Positions 10,405-21,290 of a stretch of DNA of 64,000 nt are shown here, piece after piece. Origin of the DNA: Saturnia japonica (taxonomy: Eukaryota > Arthropoda > Insecta > Lepidoptera > Saturniidae); contig CM065322.1 in NCBI GenBank assembly GCA_033032175.1, positions 12,896,001 to 12,960,000 on the forward strand, read 5' to 3'. Under the pieces are notes generated by a model, which was not told the DNA's origin, searched no databases, and saw only the letters and a list, made by a program, of their open reading frames with translations. The stretch's first letter is position 1. Every line of letters begins with the position of its first letter. The position numbers and the translations under genes are program-made.

Positions 10405-10961
10405 CTAGCTATGCCCACGGTTGTACTCGCGTTTAATTTTGTAATTCTAACCTACTCTTTGTTTTCTCACTTCCCGTACGAATTATTTTAATTTTGCATT
10501 ATCTCCTAAACTATGTGTCCAAATAACATGCCGTAAAGGGCAAAGTTGTCTTTATGATGAAATTACTTTTGTTCGTAAGGATTAATATGACATGCTAAAA
10601 ATAATGTTCATAAATCACTTTTTAACAATTAACAAATTTTTGTCAAAATATTGTTATAAGAGATAGGCATATTCCATCGCGGTTTTATAGGTAAAATAAG
10701 GACCACTATTTTTGTACAATATTGTATTTACGTATCATTAACCATTACTTCCTCTCCGACTAACAATAAAAATTAATATTGAAGGCTAGCTGAGGGTTAT
10801 AGCGTTAATGTTTGAATAGCCTATAACTATTCCTCGTGAATCTGGCTATAATACACAAAAAGAACTTACATCATCATTTCATTTCATCAACGTAGTTTCA
10901 GAGATAAGCGTGTTTAAACAAACAAAAAACTCTTCGGCTTTACTACATTATAAGTATACAT
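10405..10961 (-). mobile_element. non-autonomous Helitron-like element, full-length type
   Basis: Read on the minus strand, the element starts at about 10961 with TGTATACTTATAATGTAGTA, then AAGCCGAAGAGTTTTTTG and CACGCTTATCTCTGAAACTA. It ends at 10405 with GTGGGCATAGCTAG followed by host T, after a GC-rich near-palindromic string. A CTRR (here CTAG) 3' end before T, no inverted terminal repeats and no target duplication are Helitron hallmarks. The 5' string is the commonest Helitron-like start in Lepidoptera. About 557 bp, no coding sequence. Internal sequence is shared with copies at about 24590-24690 and 27660-27900. Confidence 0.6.
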
Positions 10962-11470
10962 AATAAAAAAAGGAATAAAAAATGTCATACACGACATATA
11001 CCATGCGGGCGAAGTTGTGGGCACAACTAGTCTTATATATAATATAATTATTTATGTGCGTCTGTTAGTGATTCTACAAGTTGACCGATTGTGCTCATAT
11101 TTACATGGTATATTCGATTTATCGATACGATAGTTTAAAGATATGTTAAGATCCTATAGGTGGTGTTGTTGTCAAGTTATTAACTACCGGAAAGAGTCGA
11201 ACAACATCTGCCCATCCAGTTAGTTTTATAAATGCATTTAAATAATTCATTTGTTAGTGTTCACTGTTTTCAAAATTTTATTTTATGTAAATTTTAAGGC
11301 TTTGTGATATAGGTGTGTATGCTTTCAAAAATAAACATATATTTTTTTAATTTTTCCACAAAAAAAATATTTTATGGACTTTGCTGTGGGTGTTGCAGCC
11401 GCGTAATTTAGAACCATCACGTATTAAAGTAGGTAGTTTGTTATTAATTATTTTCTCTCGTCGCTAAGCA
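10962..11470. other. AT-rich DNA with a Helitron-like 3' end
   Basis: At 11005-11033 GGGCGAAGTTGTGGGCACAA then CTAGT is another family 3' end, plus orientation. The rest is AT-rich without a gene. Confidence 0.45.
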
Positions 11471-11472
11471 TT

Positions 11473-11737
11473 ATGATATCCAGTGGGGGTGGTTTTTCGA
11501 TTTGTTGTTGTCGCCACCGGCTCTCGCGATATACACTCTCGTCGGAACACCGTCGCGTCCGCACGGTGCAAAGTCGCTCGCCTCGGACATTCCTCGTCAA
11601 CCACGTTCTCCAGAATTTAGTGTCATCAAGCCAGTGTGTGTACAGTGGGTGTGTGAGGCTCGGGAACTTTGAATATATAATGTATAGCTAAACCACGTCG
11701 GCGCCGACCAGGAATTATCACGGAACGCAGTACCGGT
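11473..11737 (+). promoter_or_regulatory. possible host promoter / first exon with donor
   Basis: This is a GC- and CpG-rich island in AT-rich surroundings, with clusters such as CTCTCGTCGGAACACCGTCG and CGTCCGCACGGTGC, unlike the repeats nearby. It ends in a strong splice-donor match, AGTACCG then GTGAGTTGG, with GT at about 11736-11739. The 72-codon frame inside (11473-11691) has no recognisable domain, so the exon would be 5' untranslated. Orientation is set only by the donor. RNA data would be decisive. Confidence 0.35.
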
Positions 11738-11739
11738 GA

Positions 11740-12550
11740 GTTGGCATGACATTTTGCATACACTTCTCTCGCTGGATATTCGCATCATAATTTGCTATTT
11801 ATTTCGTATCGCAGGTTGGTTCCATATTTGCGTGGGATCAACCAGTGGGTACCTCTAAATGACCCAATTACAAGAGTTTGATGCCCAATTATCAAATCAA
11901 AACCATTTTACAAATAAATTAATCTGAATTAAAATAAATTTACCCAATGAAATACAATACTTTAAGTTATGTGATGTGTTTTAAATACTCAGTTTAAAAA
12001 AATATACATAATTGGTAAAATTATTAAAACTCAAGGCATAATGTAGTTTTACAAAATTGGAATAAAAACTTTTTATTTTGTTTAATAATTTGCTATCTTT
12101 ATTTAAACCATCTTTAGCATAGTATCATTTTTATATAACTAGATATAATGCATGTTGAATTTTGAATCATCCATCATTTTATGACGTTACAAAGTATTGG
12201 CATCGAATCCCAATATTCGAGAGATAATGGTTTTTTGATTAACCTCATTATGTCTTAGAAATATAGATTTTTTCCCACTTAAGATTCTATTCTTCTTTTT
12301 CAATCGTTCAAAGGGTGAGGTTAACAATCTTTGTGAAAGTCATTCGAAGATATTTTACAATACTTACACAATGCCTGTGAGCGGTACTGCACAGTGACAA
12401 TATATTTTGTTGAATCATCTCTAAGCAGCCATAATTGAGTTGCGAATAATTAATCACACAAATAAATTTTAAAAGTGGAAACAGTTGGTCGTTTCTTGTT
12501 ACTGACGTCAATTAATTTTAACCCTTAACTACCTCCCAAATTCAAAGAAA
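11740..12550. other. AT-rich DNA, nothing identified
   Basis: If 11473-11737 is an exon this would be intron. Only short chance frames are present. Confidence 0.35.
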
Positions 12551-12554
12551 ATAG

Positions 12555-13220
12555 CCGGTATACACGAAGCGATTTTGATCTCCGGCGACTCGCTGGCGAC
12601 TTTAAGTCTTTTGTGTCCACACGATAGCGATCGATCAGTATTTATTTGGTAGCAAACATGTGCAGATGTAGCAGACCTGTGCCTGCTGATGATAAAATCT
12701 TGCCTGGTCTCGGTTCTGTGCTGCTTACGCATGCAGATATTTGCACAACTGGCAAAGAAAAAGAAAATAGAAGATTTTAGATGAAGAAATTGATACTTTA
12801 AAATTCAAGTTATTGTGATGTAATAGCATAATGAAGATGTAGAAATATTTTCTATAGCCATTCCTGAGTTGAAACATTTTTTTTAATTTTAATTTATGAC
12901 ACTCCCGGTAACATTTGGTTCCACCTTCAATTTTTCAACTAAAATCTCGTGAGTTTGTCTCTTCATACGTCTGTTTGAGTAATGTTTACCTTTTAACAAC
13001 AAAGTAATTTAATCTCTATAATTTTTTATGAAAAAATTACATGAATATTTTCTTAGGTCCACCATGTTAAAAGTCGCGACGTGCGCCTGCGCCACGTCCA
13101 CACAACAGGGATGTCGCTGGCTACTAGCGACTTTCAGATTTGCAGCGATGCTAAATCGCTACTAATATTCACGTCCACAGACCAACTTTGTCTGTCGCCA
13201 TTGATCAAAGTCGCTGCCAT
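12555..13220. repeat. candidate DNA-transposon remnant with repeated AAGTCGC/GTCCAC motifs
   Basis: Both ends contain clusters of GCGACTT or AAGTCGC and GTGTCCACAC or ACGTCCACAC (12580-12640 and 13070-13210), in mixed orientation. This recalls ends of PIF/Harbinger-derived short elements, but I could not define terminal repeats or a target duplication. The 67-codon minus frame at 12529-12732 is not convincing as a gene. Confidence 0.3.
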
Positions 13221-13331
13221 GAGTACCAAACTTAACAATTCTATTGGGTCATTTAATATTATCTGTGATGATTAAAAGATTTTAAAACAGATCAAGATTT
13301 TAAATTTTGAATTTTTATATGCCTCAATTAC

Positions 13332-13455
13332 GTTTCATCATCATCATCATCATCATGATTTCAGCCGCAGGACGTCCACTGCTGAACATAAGCCTCCCCC
13401 ATAGATCTCCAGAGTGACCGATCTTGTGCGGCCTGCACCCAACGGCTCCCAGCGT
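13332..13455 (-). pseudogene. 5'-truncated LINE 3' end (RTE-like) with (TGA)n tail
   Basis: On the minus strand the sequence reads DRSLWRSMGEAYVQQWTSCG and a stop, followed by a GAT/TGA microsatellite tail (CATCATCATCATCATCATGA on the plus strand at about 13338). This is the usual C-terminus and 3' tail of a very common lepidopteran non-LTR family, probably RTE-type. Only about 120 bp remain. Confidence 0.6.
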
Positions 13456-13559
13456 TACGTTTACGTTGATTGTCACCAGCTAGTTAAGTAAAATCGAACT
13501 TCGATGATAGAGAGCAGCGGTTTTTAGGCTTTTAAAAATAATAAAATAACGTATAACAC

Positions 13560-14020
13560 TCATTTTTTTAACCCCGGACGCAAACAACCCCTCTGATACA
13601 TATAAGTTTAACATGAGTATCTGTGTGTATGTTTGTGGCATCGAAGCTTCCAAACGGCTGTGGATGTTCACTGTTCAGCCATAAGTTCTTTATTCGTGAA
13701 CCGATTTGGTTGGTTCTTTTTTCGTTGGAAAGGGGAGACCTCAAGGGTGGTCCCGTTTTATTGGCATTGGATCTTCGACTTCGAAGATAAATCAGGAAGG
13801 TCCTCATTGAAGTTGAATTTCCTTTTTGTTAAAAATTATCTTGTTAAAGTTACCTTCTTTTGACACGTTTAGTAGAGAGTAAAATGGATATCTGAGCGTG
13901 CAGCATGTTACGAAAGTGCTAATATGATGTGGTACGTCATAATTAATTTTAGTGTCTTTTATTTTTAAACTAGCTGTGTCTGCGACTCCGCTTGCGTGGA
14001 CCACAGAATTATTGTTTATA
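13560..14020 (-). repeat. Helitron-like fragment ending in CTAG
   Basis: AAACTAGCTGTGTCTGCGAC then TCCGCTTGCGTGGACCACAG at 13968-14007 is the reverse complement of the family 3' end. The sequence at 13660-13800 (TGAACCGATTTGGTTGGTTC-type strings) is the kind usually found inside such repeats. The overlapping 60-79-codon frames are shadows. Confidence 0.4.
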
Positions 14021-14584
14021 AGGATATCGTTATGATTTTTTTTAAATTATAATGACCAAGTATATGAAAATTACTTAAAATAAATACTATTTGGTTAGTA
14101 GTTTTTGCGATTTGCTCGCACAACGACAAACGTCAATAATTTTATTACAACGGTACATAGATTGTAGAAAAACAACTGATTTTTTTAATAAATAAATACT
14201 ATTTTAATTTGATTTGAATTTAATTAAAATAATGCTTATTTAAACACCGTTAAGTTATTTTAACGCAATTTAAATAAGGAAACATAAAATTTAAATCAAA
14301 AATGTACATAACACTGTACTAAAGTTCAAAAATTGTTGGATGATAAATAAAACAGACTGTAAAAATAACAGAGCGAACATAGCATTTACTGACCCAGGAC
14401 GATAGGAATTCCAATAAAAATTGCCACGGCTCACCTCTTCCCATTTATTAGGGTTTCATTTCCACTATCTACCTTAAACCTTGACAAGTTTTGTATCTTT
14501 TGAATCGAACAAGCAGTAGGTTACAATTTTCACATGATATTTGCCATTATAACAGGTATTCTATATCTATACAAACTAGCGGTC

Positions 14585-14885
14585 ACCCAATGATTGAAAC
14601 TCGACCAGCGACTTTTTAATCATAGACTATTTGCTTGCTGTCACTTTTCATTGAGTGACAATGTCAATATTTTGGGGGGTCTAAGTTCAATGGCACCGGT
14701 CGGTTTAGGATTCGCATCATTAATTGATTTTATTTAATATATTAGTGACAGGTATTATAGATAAATTTTAACTTTCTGCACAGATTTCCGTGCACGTAAT
14801 ACACTTAAAAAGGTGTCCGAAGTTTTCTTCTCACGTATTAACATAATGATAAATAAAATTGAAGTATTCATTTTTAATGTCAAAA
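14585..14885 (+). repeat. dispersed repeat pair member (with 60735-61040)
   Basis: Ordered matches with 60735-61040 include ATCATAGACTATTT, TTTAGGATTCGCA followed by TTAATTTATT-type sequence, AACTTTCTGCAC, TTCCGTGCACG, and ATACRCTTAAAAAGGT. Element class is unknown and nothing coding is seen. Confidence 0.55.
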
Positions 14886-14929
14886 TAACAGCTTTTCACT
14901 AAATGAATATGAGCATTTTAAAAAAAAAA

Positions 14930-15225
14930 GAAGATTTTTGTCTGACTTTCTGTATGTATGTCTGTTCTTAATCTTCGAAGCGGTTGGACCGATTTTGACG
15001 CTACTTCACTGGCAGATAGCTAATGTTATATTTTTTTAATGGCTCACAAACCACACATCACACCGGTTAACGCGCACATATATATAACAAGTAAAATTTA
15101 AAAGAAAATTTGGTGCGTACCCTAAATAAGTGAACGCAGCTTACAGAAACGTTACTCTTATATTTTTAGAAAAAGAATTAGGGTTCCGCTCAAATAAAAA
15201 TCACTCTTTTATTATAAGTATAGAT
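14930..15225 (+). repeat. Helitron-like internal fragment
   Basis: GGTTGGACCGATTTTGACGC, then CACTGGCAGATAGCTAATGT, matches the body found at about 51525-51580 and more loosely 34830. It is a widespread lepidopteran repeat body, truncated here. Confidence 0.45.
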
Positions 15226-16045
15226 TGAATTAATTATAATTTTTACTGAATGTACAGAGATGGAGTCACTTTCAGACATCACTATCATTCTCTTAATGAT
15301 TCACAATACTCTTTTGATGATAAAACTATCTTTGCATAATTCTTAAACTTATTGTTCGAAAAATAGGTAAAATGGAAATTCAAACGAATTTAGGGCGTAC
15401 TTTAATTAATTTAACACAGTTAATTAAATTTGTTAATATTTAACAATCAGGACAAGAGTAGCAGTTAATAATTATTATAATCTTGATTAAAACAATGAAT
15501 ATTTCGAGATCAATTAGTCTTTACTAAAACATTTGGTCCGGGATGAAGTTAGCTGGCAATGGGTTAACTAAGCCTGGTACAATTTCATAGTATATACTTT
15601 TATATAATATTATACAACAAAACAAGGTTAAAATCTAAGCAAGAATTTTAAACCTGTTAAAATGATAACATTTAAAATAACTTTAAATAAGTATTGCTGT
15701 ATTGTAACTTATAAATTAAAATTTATGGTAAATAACATTAATTTACTGTATGCAATATATTATATATACGTGTGTATTGTTTGTGTATAATGTTAGGTTG
15801 ACTTAAAGTAAACTTCTACAATTTACCCAAGTGAAACGGAAGGACAGACCGAGTTCGGGATTTATTTTATATGTTTTTTTTTTAATATTTTAATAACCAA
15901 CCAGTCTCATAGGTTGTCGTAAGCAGTTATAAGTCGAATTTTAATTTTCTTTTAATATAACAGGGTTATAAAATCTTCATATTATAATTTAATCTTAAAA
16001 TTAATTTAATAATGTTGATACTTAGTAAGATTTTATTTTATTATG
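15226..16045. other. AT-rich DNA, nothing identified
   Basis: No sustained frame and no recognised repeat. Confidence 0.35.
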
Positions 16046-16047
16046 TA

Positions 16048-16226
16048 ATTGGTGCTATGGATGATGGCATGCAAGTTGATACTATTTATACCGATTATGC
16101 AAAGTGCTTCGATCGGTTATCTCACTCAGTTCTTATAAAGAAACTTGAAGCCATAGGTATTCATGGTGACCTACTGCGTTGGTTAATATCATATCTTGAT
16201 AACCGGTCTCTGGCAGTTAAAATAAT
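16048..16226 (+). pseudogene. outer LINE reverse transcriptase, 5' part
   Basis: The frame reads AMDDGMQVDTIYTDYAKCFD, then RLSHSVLIKKLEAIGIHGDL and a W-x-x-SYLDNRSLAVKI block. This is the first catalytic part of a non-LTR reverse transcriptase: the D-x-A-KCFD motif is the usual A motif (normally KAFD, so one substitution at a conserved alanine). The frame leaves the RT at about 16226. The missing continuation, SGVPQG onward, is found at about 17938 on the same strand, so one element has been split by an insertion. Family is CR1/Jockey type. No endonuclease or ORF1 is present upstream. Confidence 0.8.
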
Positions 16227-16424
16227 CATATTCATTTATTTTATACAATGTAATACATCAAGTATGGCTGAACCCTGTCACCTGAACTAGATATAACCTG
16301 TGTCTCAGGTAACAGTGTCCTCCTCAATATACAACAATTACACGATTTCTTACTCCAAAAACTACGAATTAAAAGAACAAAATAAAATAACAAATGAGAT
16401 AAACTACCGATAAATATGTCTATG

Positions 16425-16535
16425 TGGGCGTGTGTTTTTATGTATATGTGTGCGTGTTTGTGCATGCGTTTGCGTGTGTGTGCGTGCGTTTGCGTGTGTG
16501 TGCGTGTGTGTGCGTGAGTGTGTATGTGTGTAATA
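16425..16535. repeat. TG-rich microsatellite
   Basis: Imperfect array of TGTG, TGCGTG and TGCGTT units. The 117-codon minus-strand frame across it (His/Thr repeats) is a translation of the array, not a gene. Confidence 0.9.
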
Positions 16536-16619
16536 AATTTGCTTACAAGCATATGTACACAGTATGTATGTTGTTTGACATGAGAAATCCTCACTAATCT
16601 TTGTGTAATGGCATATTTA

Positions 16620-17540
16620 CTACTTTACTGCTTGTATTAGATTTTCTATTCCATAATAATCATATTTATATAGAATTTCCTTTAATGTATTTCTTAGTCG
16701 ATGATTATTAAGATTCTTAAACGTATTATGTAAGTTAAGGGAATTATATAGATATGGGCCTTGATATCGATATGTCATACGAGCCAGTGTAGTTTTAATC
16801 TGTGGGACAGGAAAGCGATCAAGTCTTTTTTTACGGTTTGTTCCCGTTAAATTGGAACTCATATTTTGGTGGTAGCGTCTAATACATTGGTAGATAAATA
16901 ACTTTCGAACAGACAATACTTTAGCCTGCTGATACAATAGTGTTGTAGGGTGTGTATAGGGTAGCTGCAGTAGAACTTTAAGAACGGCCCTTTGTGCACG
17001 TTCAACAATAAGAAGTAGTGACCTAGACGCAGCACCCCACGAACAAATACAATATCTTAATAAACATTCACAAAGAGCCTTATACATTTGGATAAGGATG
17101 TTATAGTCAGCTACAACTCGTAGTTTTTTAAATATATACATAAGCTTCCGTATCCGACCTGATAATTTGTTAATATGTGCTTCCCACCTTAAATTTTCAT
17201 CAATAGTAACTCCCAAATATTTTATATTTATTGCTCGGCTGAGTTTAGCACACGAACATTCAACACTGTAATTTAATTGAATGCGATTACAGGGATATGA
17301 ATGTATTTTTATGCTATAATTGTCCTTGGGTCTAGTTTTGTTTGTGATACTGAAACAAATAAATTTTGTTTTACCCACATTTAGCGATAAAAGACTATTA
17401 TCTAGCCACGCTGAAACCTTGGATAGCCCAGTCTCCGCGTATTCACGAACTTTATTCCAAGTAGATCCATGGAATAAGAGAACCGTATCATCTGCGAACA
17501 TTATTAATTCAGAATCACTCGTATCGAGAACCTTACACAA
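16620..17540 (-). pseudogene. inner LINE reverse transcriptase, C-terminal half
   Basis: A 306-codon uninterrupted frame. It has the RT catalytic motif FADDT near its residue 15, then a YLGVTIDENLRWEAHI block near 110, and the long C-terminal region typical of CR1/Jockey-type LINE polyproteins (SWGAASRSLLLIVERAQRAV, then YRYQGPYLYNSL). The listed start is not a real initiator: the frame simply opens after a damaged stretch at about 17540-17690, where the VAQGSTLGP block can be read in another frame and the segment before FADD is deleted. The element is not functional. Confidence 0.85.
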
Positions 17541-17683
17541 GGTCCAAGTGTACTGCCCTGTGCGACTCAGTAGGTACAGTACTCACTATTACTTATAGTA
17601 TCGTACACGTTGGTTTCTATTCGTCAAGTAGTCCGCAAACCACTGAAGTGCATTTCCTCGAATACCAATATTTTCTAGACGTG

Positions 17684-17923
17684 TCAATAATATAGGCACT
17701 GAAACAGAATCAAAGGCCTTTTGTAAATCCAGAAACACACCAACACATTGTCACCTTTATCGAGGTGGTACGAAATCTGTGTGGTTACTTTTAAAACAGC
17801 GTCATCGGTCGATTTATTTGCTCGAAAACCAAATTGGTTAGGGGAAATGTAATCGATTTTATCTATATAATTCATTAACCTCTTCTTTACAAGTTTTTCA
17901 ATTATTTTTGACAGAGAAGGCAT
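17684..17923 (-). pseudogene. inner LINE reverse transcriptase, N-terminal part
   Basis: Reads PSLSKIIEKLVKKRLMNYID, then SPNQFGFRANKSTDDAVLK, the typical start of the RT domain (QFGFR-x-x-x-S-T-DA). It then shifts frame near 17750. In the other frame the A motif FLDLQKAFDSVS is legible, followed by a RLENIGIRGNALQWFADYL block. At least one frameshift separates this from the 16620-17540 frame. Confidence 0.8.
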
Positions 17924-17937
17924 GCTTAGGGATGCAA

Positions 17938-18639
17938 TTGTACAGATTCTTATTTATTGCATCGGGTGTACCCCAGGGCTCTCATCTTGGACCCCTATTA
18001 TTTAACGTATACGTGAGCGACATTGGTTCCTGCTTTCAATATGCAAATTTCTCTATGTATGCTGATGACACTAAAATATTTAGGCCAATATGTACTGTTG
18101 ATGATTGTAACAATTTGCAATTAGATTTAGACAGGTTGAGCGAATACTGCTCACTTAATCTTTTGGATCTTAATGTGGCCAAATGCCAGTGCATTATATA
18201 CACGCGCAAAAAAAATGTCCTTAAATATAATTATAGACTTAATAATACAATAGTTTCCAGAGTAACATGCGTTAGGGATCTGGGAGTATATCTCGATCAT
18301 AAATTATCATATGTAGATCACTATGAATACATTACTCAGAAATCTTATAAAATGTTGGGCTTCATAACTAGATTATCAATTCATTTTAAAAATAATTCGT
18401 CTCTGAAAGTTTTATTTTGTGCTTATGTAAGAAGTATTTTAGAATTTGCATCTCAAATATGGACTCCCTATTATAACATACATAGCCATAGAATTGAAAA
18501 CATTCAAAATAAATTTTTGAAGATGCTGAAACGTCGCGATATGCTTTTATCAACGGGTATGAATGAGAACTTACGGGAATTGGGTATGTTATCCCTGAAA
18601 CATAGACGCTTGGTAGATGATCTGATGTTTTTTATATAA
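17938..18639 (+). pseudogene. outer LINE reverse transcriptase, main part
   Basis: Continues the RT interrupted at 16226: FIASGVPQGSHLGPLLFNVY, then the catalytic YADDTKIF block, VRDLGVYLDHKLSYVDHYEY, and LEFASQIWTPYYNIHSHRIE with the QNKFLKML thumb block. The YADD active site is intact. A stop at 18637-18639 breaks the C-terminus; the next frame continues it. The codons before SGVPQG at 17908-17937 belong to the inner element or to the junction. Confidence 0.85.
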
Positions 18640-18640
18640 T

Positions 18641-18883
18641 TTGATGAACAATAACATCGATTGTTCATGTTTGTTAGAACAAATTGGTCTAAGGACTACA
18701 ACTAAACATATCCGTAAACCCCCGACCTTTCACGTTCGTACAACCAAGACCAATTATGCCCGTAATTCAGTGTTGATAAGATGTACACAGTTATATAATG
18801 CTAAAGCTGAAAATTTCGACATATTTTTTGACAGTAATGCAGCGTTTAGAAGAAAAGCTATTGATTTATTCAGAGTTTGGTAA
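18641..18883 (+). pseudogene. outer LINE polyprotein C-terminus
   Basis: Continues the outer element one frame over: CSCLLEQIGLRT, KPPTFHVRTTKTNYARNSVL, TQLYNAKAENFDIFF and AFRRKAIDLFRVW before the TAA. This is the usual 3' end of a CR1/Jockey-type polyprotein. Followed by a (CA)n tract at 18899-18920 and an AATAAATAAATAAAG tail-like stretch at about 19097-19111, the likely 3' end of the element. Confidence 0.75.
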
Positions 18884-19111
18884 CTATATGTGATTATTAC
18901 ACACACACACACACACACATTCTCGCCAGAAGCACTACATCGTTCTTTTTGATGCAAATAATATTTAATTAATAATTTCGTTGGGTATAGAATTGTTATA
19001 TCTTTATTGTAATACGATTGAAATCATTTTGACTAAGCCAATATGTCAACCTAATTATGTATGTTAGTTAGAATTTAAGAGCTGTACATTTCTTGAAATA
19101 AATAAATAAAG

Positions 19112-19655
19112 TTTATTTTAGTTGGGCTGGCAGACGTTTTGGATAAAGATTAATACTGAACTGGAGAAAATAGCTTCGTAATAATCATTTCTTTAGTACA
19201 TTATTTTGATGTATCTCTTAAAGTTTAGCCAGCGTAAGCCATGTAAGTGCTCGTAAATCGATTTATTGATGACTTCATTACAAAACATTGGAATTTTTCT
19301 TCTATACAAAAACTTAATCAGAATGTATTGTATATTTATTTATATAGGCACACACATAGAATTAACGGCAGTAATTGCACGCGGAGTGTTACCGTTTCAG
19401 TAGTTTTTTTTAATGTATCGTATAAAATCAAATCAGTAAAATTCGAGCTAAACTAACATATACATATATACATGTTCCCTGTTTCTTGGGAGGAAGGAAG
19501 CAACATGTGTGTATAATTATATTTAGTGCTCTGAAAGTATTTTTACACTAGCTAGCATAAAAAAAGAAAAAGAAAAGGTTCCTTACAGAACCTACGTACC
19601 CATGTAGTGTGCACGTATGTATGAACATATTGTGTGTAATTATGTGTGTGGGTAG
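19112..19655. other. AT-rich DNA, nothing identified
   Basis: The string TTAGTACATTATTTTGATGT, ATCTCTTA, CAGCGTAAGCCAT (19190-19240) recurs at 22610-22660, so a low-copy repeat is present. No gene. Confidence 0.35.
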
Positions 19656-19659
19656 CTAA

Positions 19660-19879
19660 GTGATTGCAAGTGCAGTGTCACCTGTATCGCGCGGGCGGCT
19701 GCCAGACTCAAGGGCTTCACACCGAGGAACCGACCTAGGCTTGAGTTGCCGCGAGAGAGGGAAGTCGTGGCGGTGAGTGTGCGAGACCGAAGTTAGCCGC
19801 CCGTCCCCTGCGGGAGGAACGGTGGTTTCGCGGGCGTGGGTTCATCGCGAATGAACTAGATGGCCAAGAACAAAAAGCG
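19660..19879 (+). promoter_or_regulatory. possible host first exon with two donors
   Basis: A CpG-rich island (CGCGCGGGCGGCTGCCAGAC, CCGCCCGTCCCCTGCGGGAG) in AT-rich DNA. Two strong donor matches occur: GGCG then GTGAGTGTG at about 19770, and AAGCG then GTGAGCAA with GT at 19880-19881. An ATG at 19860 opens MAKNKK up to the second donor (phase 2), directly after a minimal upstream ATG-AAC-TAG. This fits the first coding exon of a host gene with a short lysine-rich start, but no second exon can be identified. Confidence 0.35.
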
Positions 19880-19881
19880 GT

Positions 19882-20900
19882 GAGCAATTCTACTCGCATA
19901 CTCAGCAATGGTTCCTACAAATTAGTGACGGACTTAGCACTAGCAAAGGAGGTCAAGAGTGTACCAAATGACGATATGATCAAATTATAGAATAGTCGTT
20001 ACCGTACGGTAAGGTTCGATACGCAACATATATTACATACACATACATATAGACATATACATACATAACATGATATAGATACATTATACACGTATTTAAA
20101 TTATTTTTTTAATTATTTTTTTTGTATTTTATAGCCTATTTATTGACGGGTATAACTTCACGCTAAGATTCTAAGAAGAAGCGAAATCTGAAAAGCTGTA
20201 GGCAAGAACGGGAAGTGAGAAGAATTATAATAGGCTACACGGCTGCGTTGGTGGTACGTTGGTTTCCGGATAAAATTAACACAAGTAAAACCGTGGGGCA
20301 CAGCAAGTCCCATACATGTTGTATGTGTTTGTCTCTTTTAAATATCAGTCAGGTCGGACACATTTTCCAGTCTAGCTCCCCATCCCGCAGTTAAGAACTT
20401 TGTTCCGATAAATAATAATCCGCTTTTACTTGTGATCCATTACATTCAAGCCTTGCAAACATTACAAAACAAACACTGATATAAATCATGAGTGAACATA
20501 AAAACAGGCTCACTAGCTATTGCCCCGAATTACTCATTTCTAGATAATAAGGAAAATTTCGCGATGACCTGCTTGATACTGGCATTATCTTGCTCAAAGG
20601 ACACAACCGTCAGCAGACCGTTAACATGCGTGTTTTTGTCAAGAAAACCTTTTCTGTGGCCGTGTAACGATGCCGGGGATACGGACCTTCATAATATATC
20701 GCCTTATTTACATTTGACCAAAACCGTAAGGGACAGCCCTTAATTTAGAAAAGGGTTCGATGCCATTGCACGCCTTGATGTTACGGCTTTATTAATATTT
20801 ATATTTTCTTATACTAATATTCATGAAATGTGCGTTTGTAAAGTTAAAAAATTTAGATAATGATTAACACCACTTAAGAAAAAAAATTAAAATTTATTAC
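19882..20900. other. AT-rich DNA, nothing identified
   Basis: Contains a Helitron-like body piece near 20140-20175 (TTTATTGACGGGTATAACTT). The 83-codon frame at 20492-20743 is unsupported. Confidence 0.35.
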
Positions 20901-20904
20901 TCAA

Positions 20905-21050
20905 ATACAGACACCGCGTCGATAGTGGTGAATTCGAACCCTTGCAATGAACCTGAGGAAAACATCCTGACGAAACCATAGCATGGCCCGCCTGGCAAGC
21001 TACCACCTTCAAATTGAAAATCTGTATCTAAGTACCTATTATAAGTATGT
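20905..21050 (+). repeat. SINE fragment
   Basis: GACACCGCGTCGATAGTGG, AATTCGAACCCTTGCAATGA, then GAAACCATAGCATGGCCCGC and CTACCACCTTCAAATTGAAA match the SINE at 44961. Confidence 0.6.
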
Positions 21051-21064
21051 TCGGACAGCTTTTT

Positions 21065-21290
21065 TTATACAACAAAGGTGAATTCAAGCATACAGTCTGT
21101 CTGATAGTTAGCGGCTACAAAACCTATGAACACCATATCATAGATATTACTAGCGCGTTGCTGACTTAAAACCCCCTAACGCAAATAGCTCTGGAAATCT
21201 TACTCACCGCCGGAACACAACACAAGGTTATTTGTCTCCGATCTTCTGTCCACAAATCTGACTTCCTCAAGTAGAGAGAAATATACAACA
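21065..21290 (+). repeat. dispersed repeat family B copy
   Basis: AGCTCTGGAAATCTTACTCA, CCGGAACACAACAC, GGTTATTTGTCTCCGATCTT follow the same order as at 7505-7765. Confidence 0.55.

Larger units (their letters stand above)
16230..17935 (-). mobile_element. inner LINE inserted in the outer LINE
   Basis: A 1.7 kb minus-strand non-LTR fragment separates the two halves of a plus-strand reverse transcriptase. Its 5' edge (minus sense) is at about 17935, in a MPSLSKIIEKL-type block at the start of the RT domain, so it is 5'-truncated. Its 3' untranslated part (16230-16619) contains a TG/CG-rich microsatellite at about 16425-16535. Very little of the outer element appears lost at the junctions, as expected of target-primed insertion. 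A target duplication was not resolved by eye. Confidence 0.75.

Noticed and set aside
12529..12732. Minus-strand ORF as a Harbinger-type nuclease start
   Set aside because: Only a loose impression of arginine/histidine-rich sequence; no catalytic motif visible.
16241..16594. 117-codon minus-strand frame with His/Thr repeats
   Set aside because: It is a translation of a TG-rich microsatellite in a LINE 3' region.
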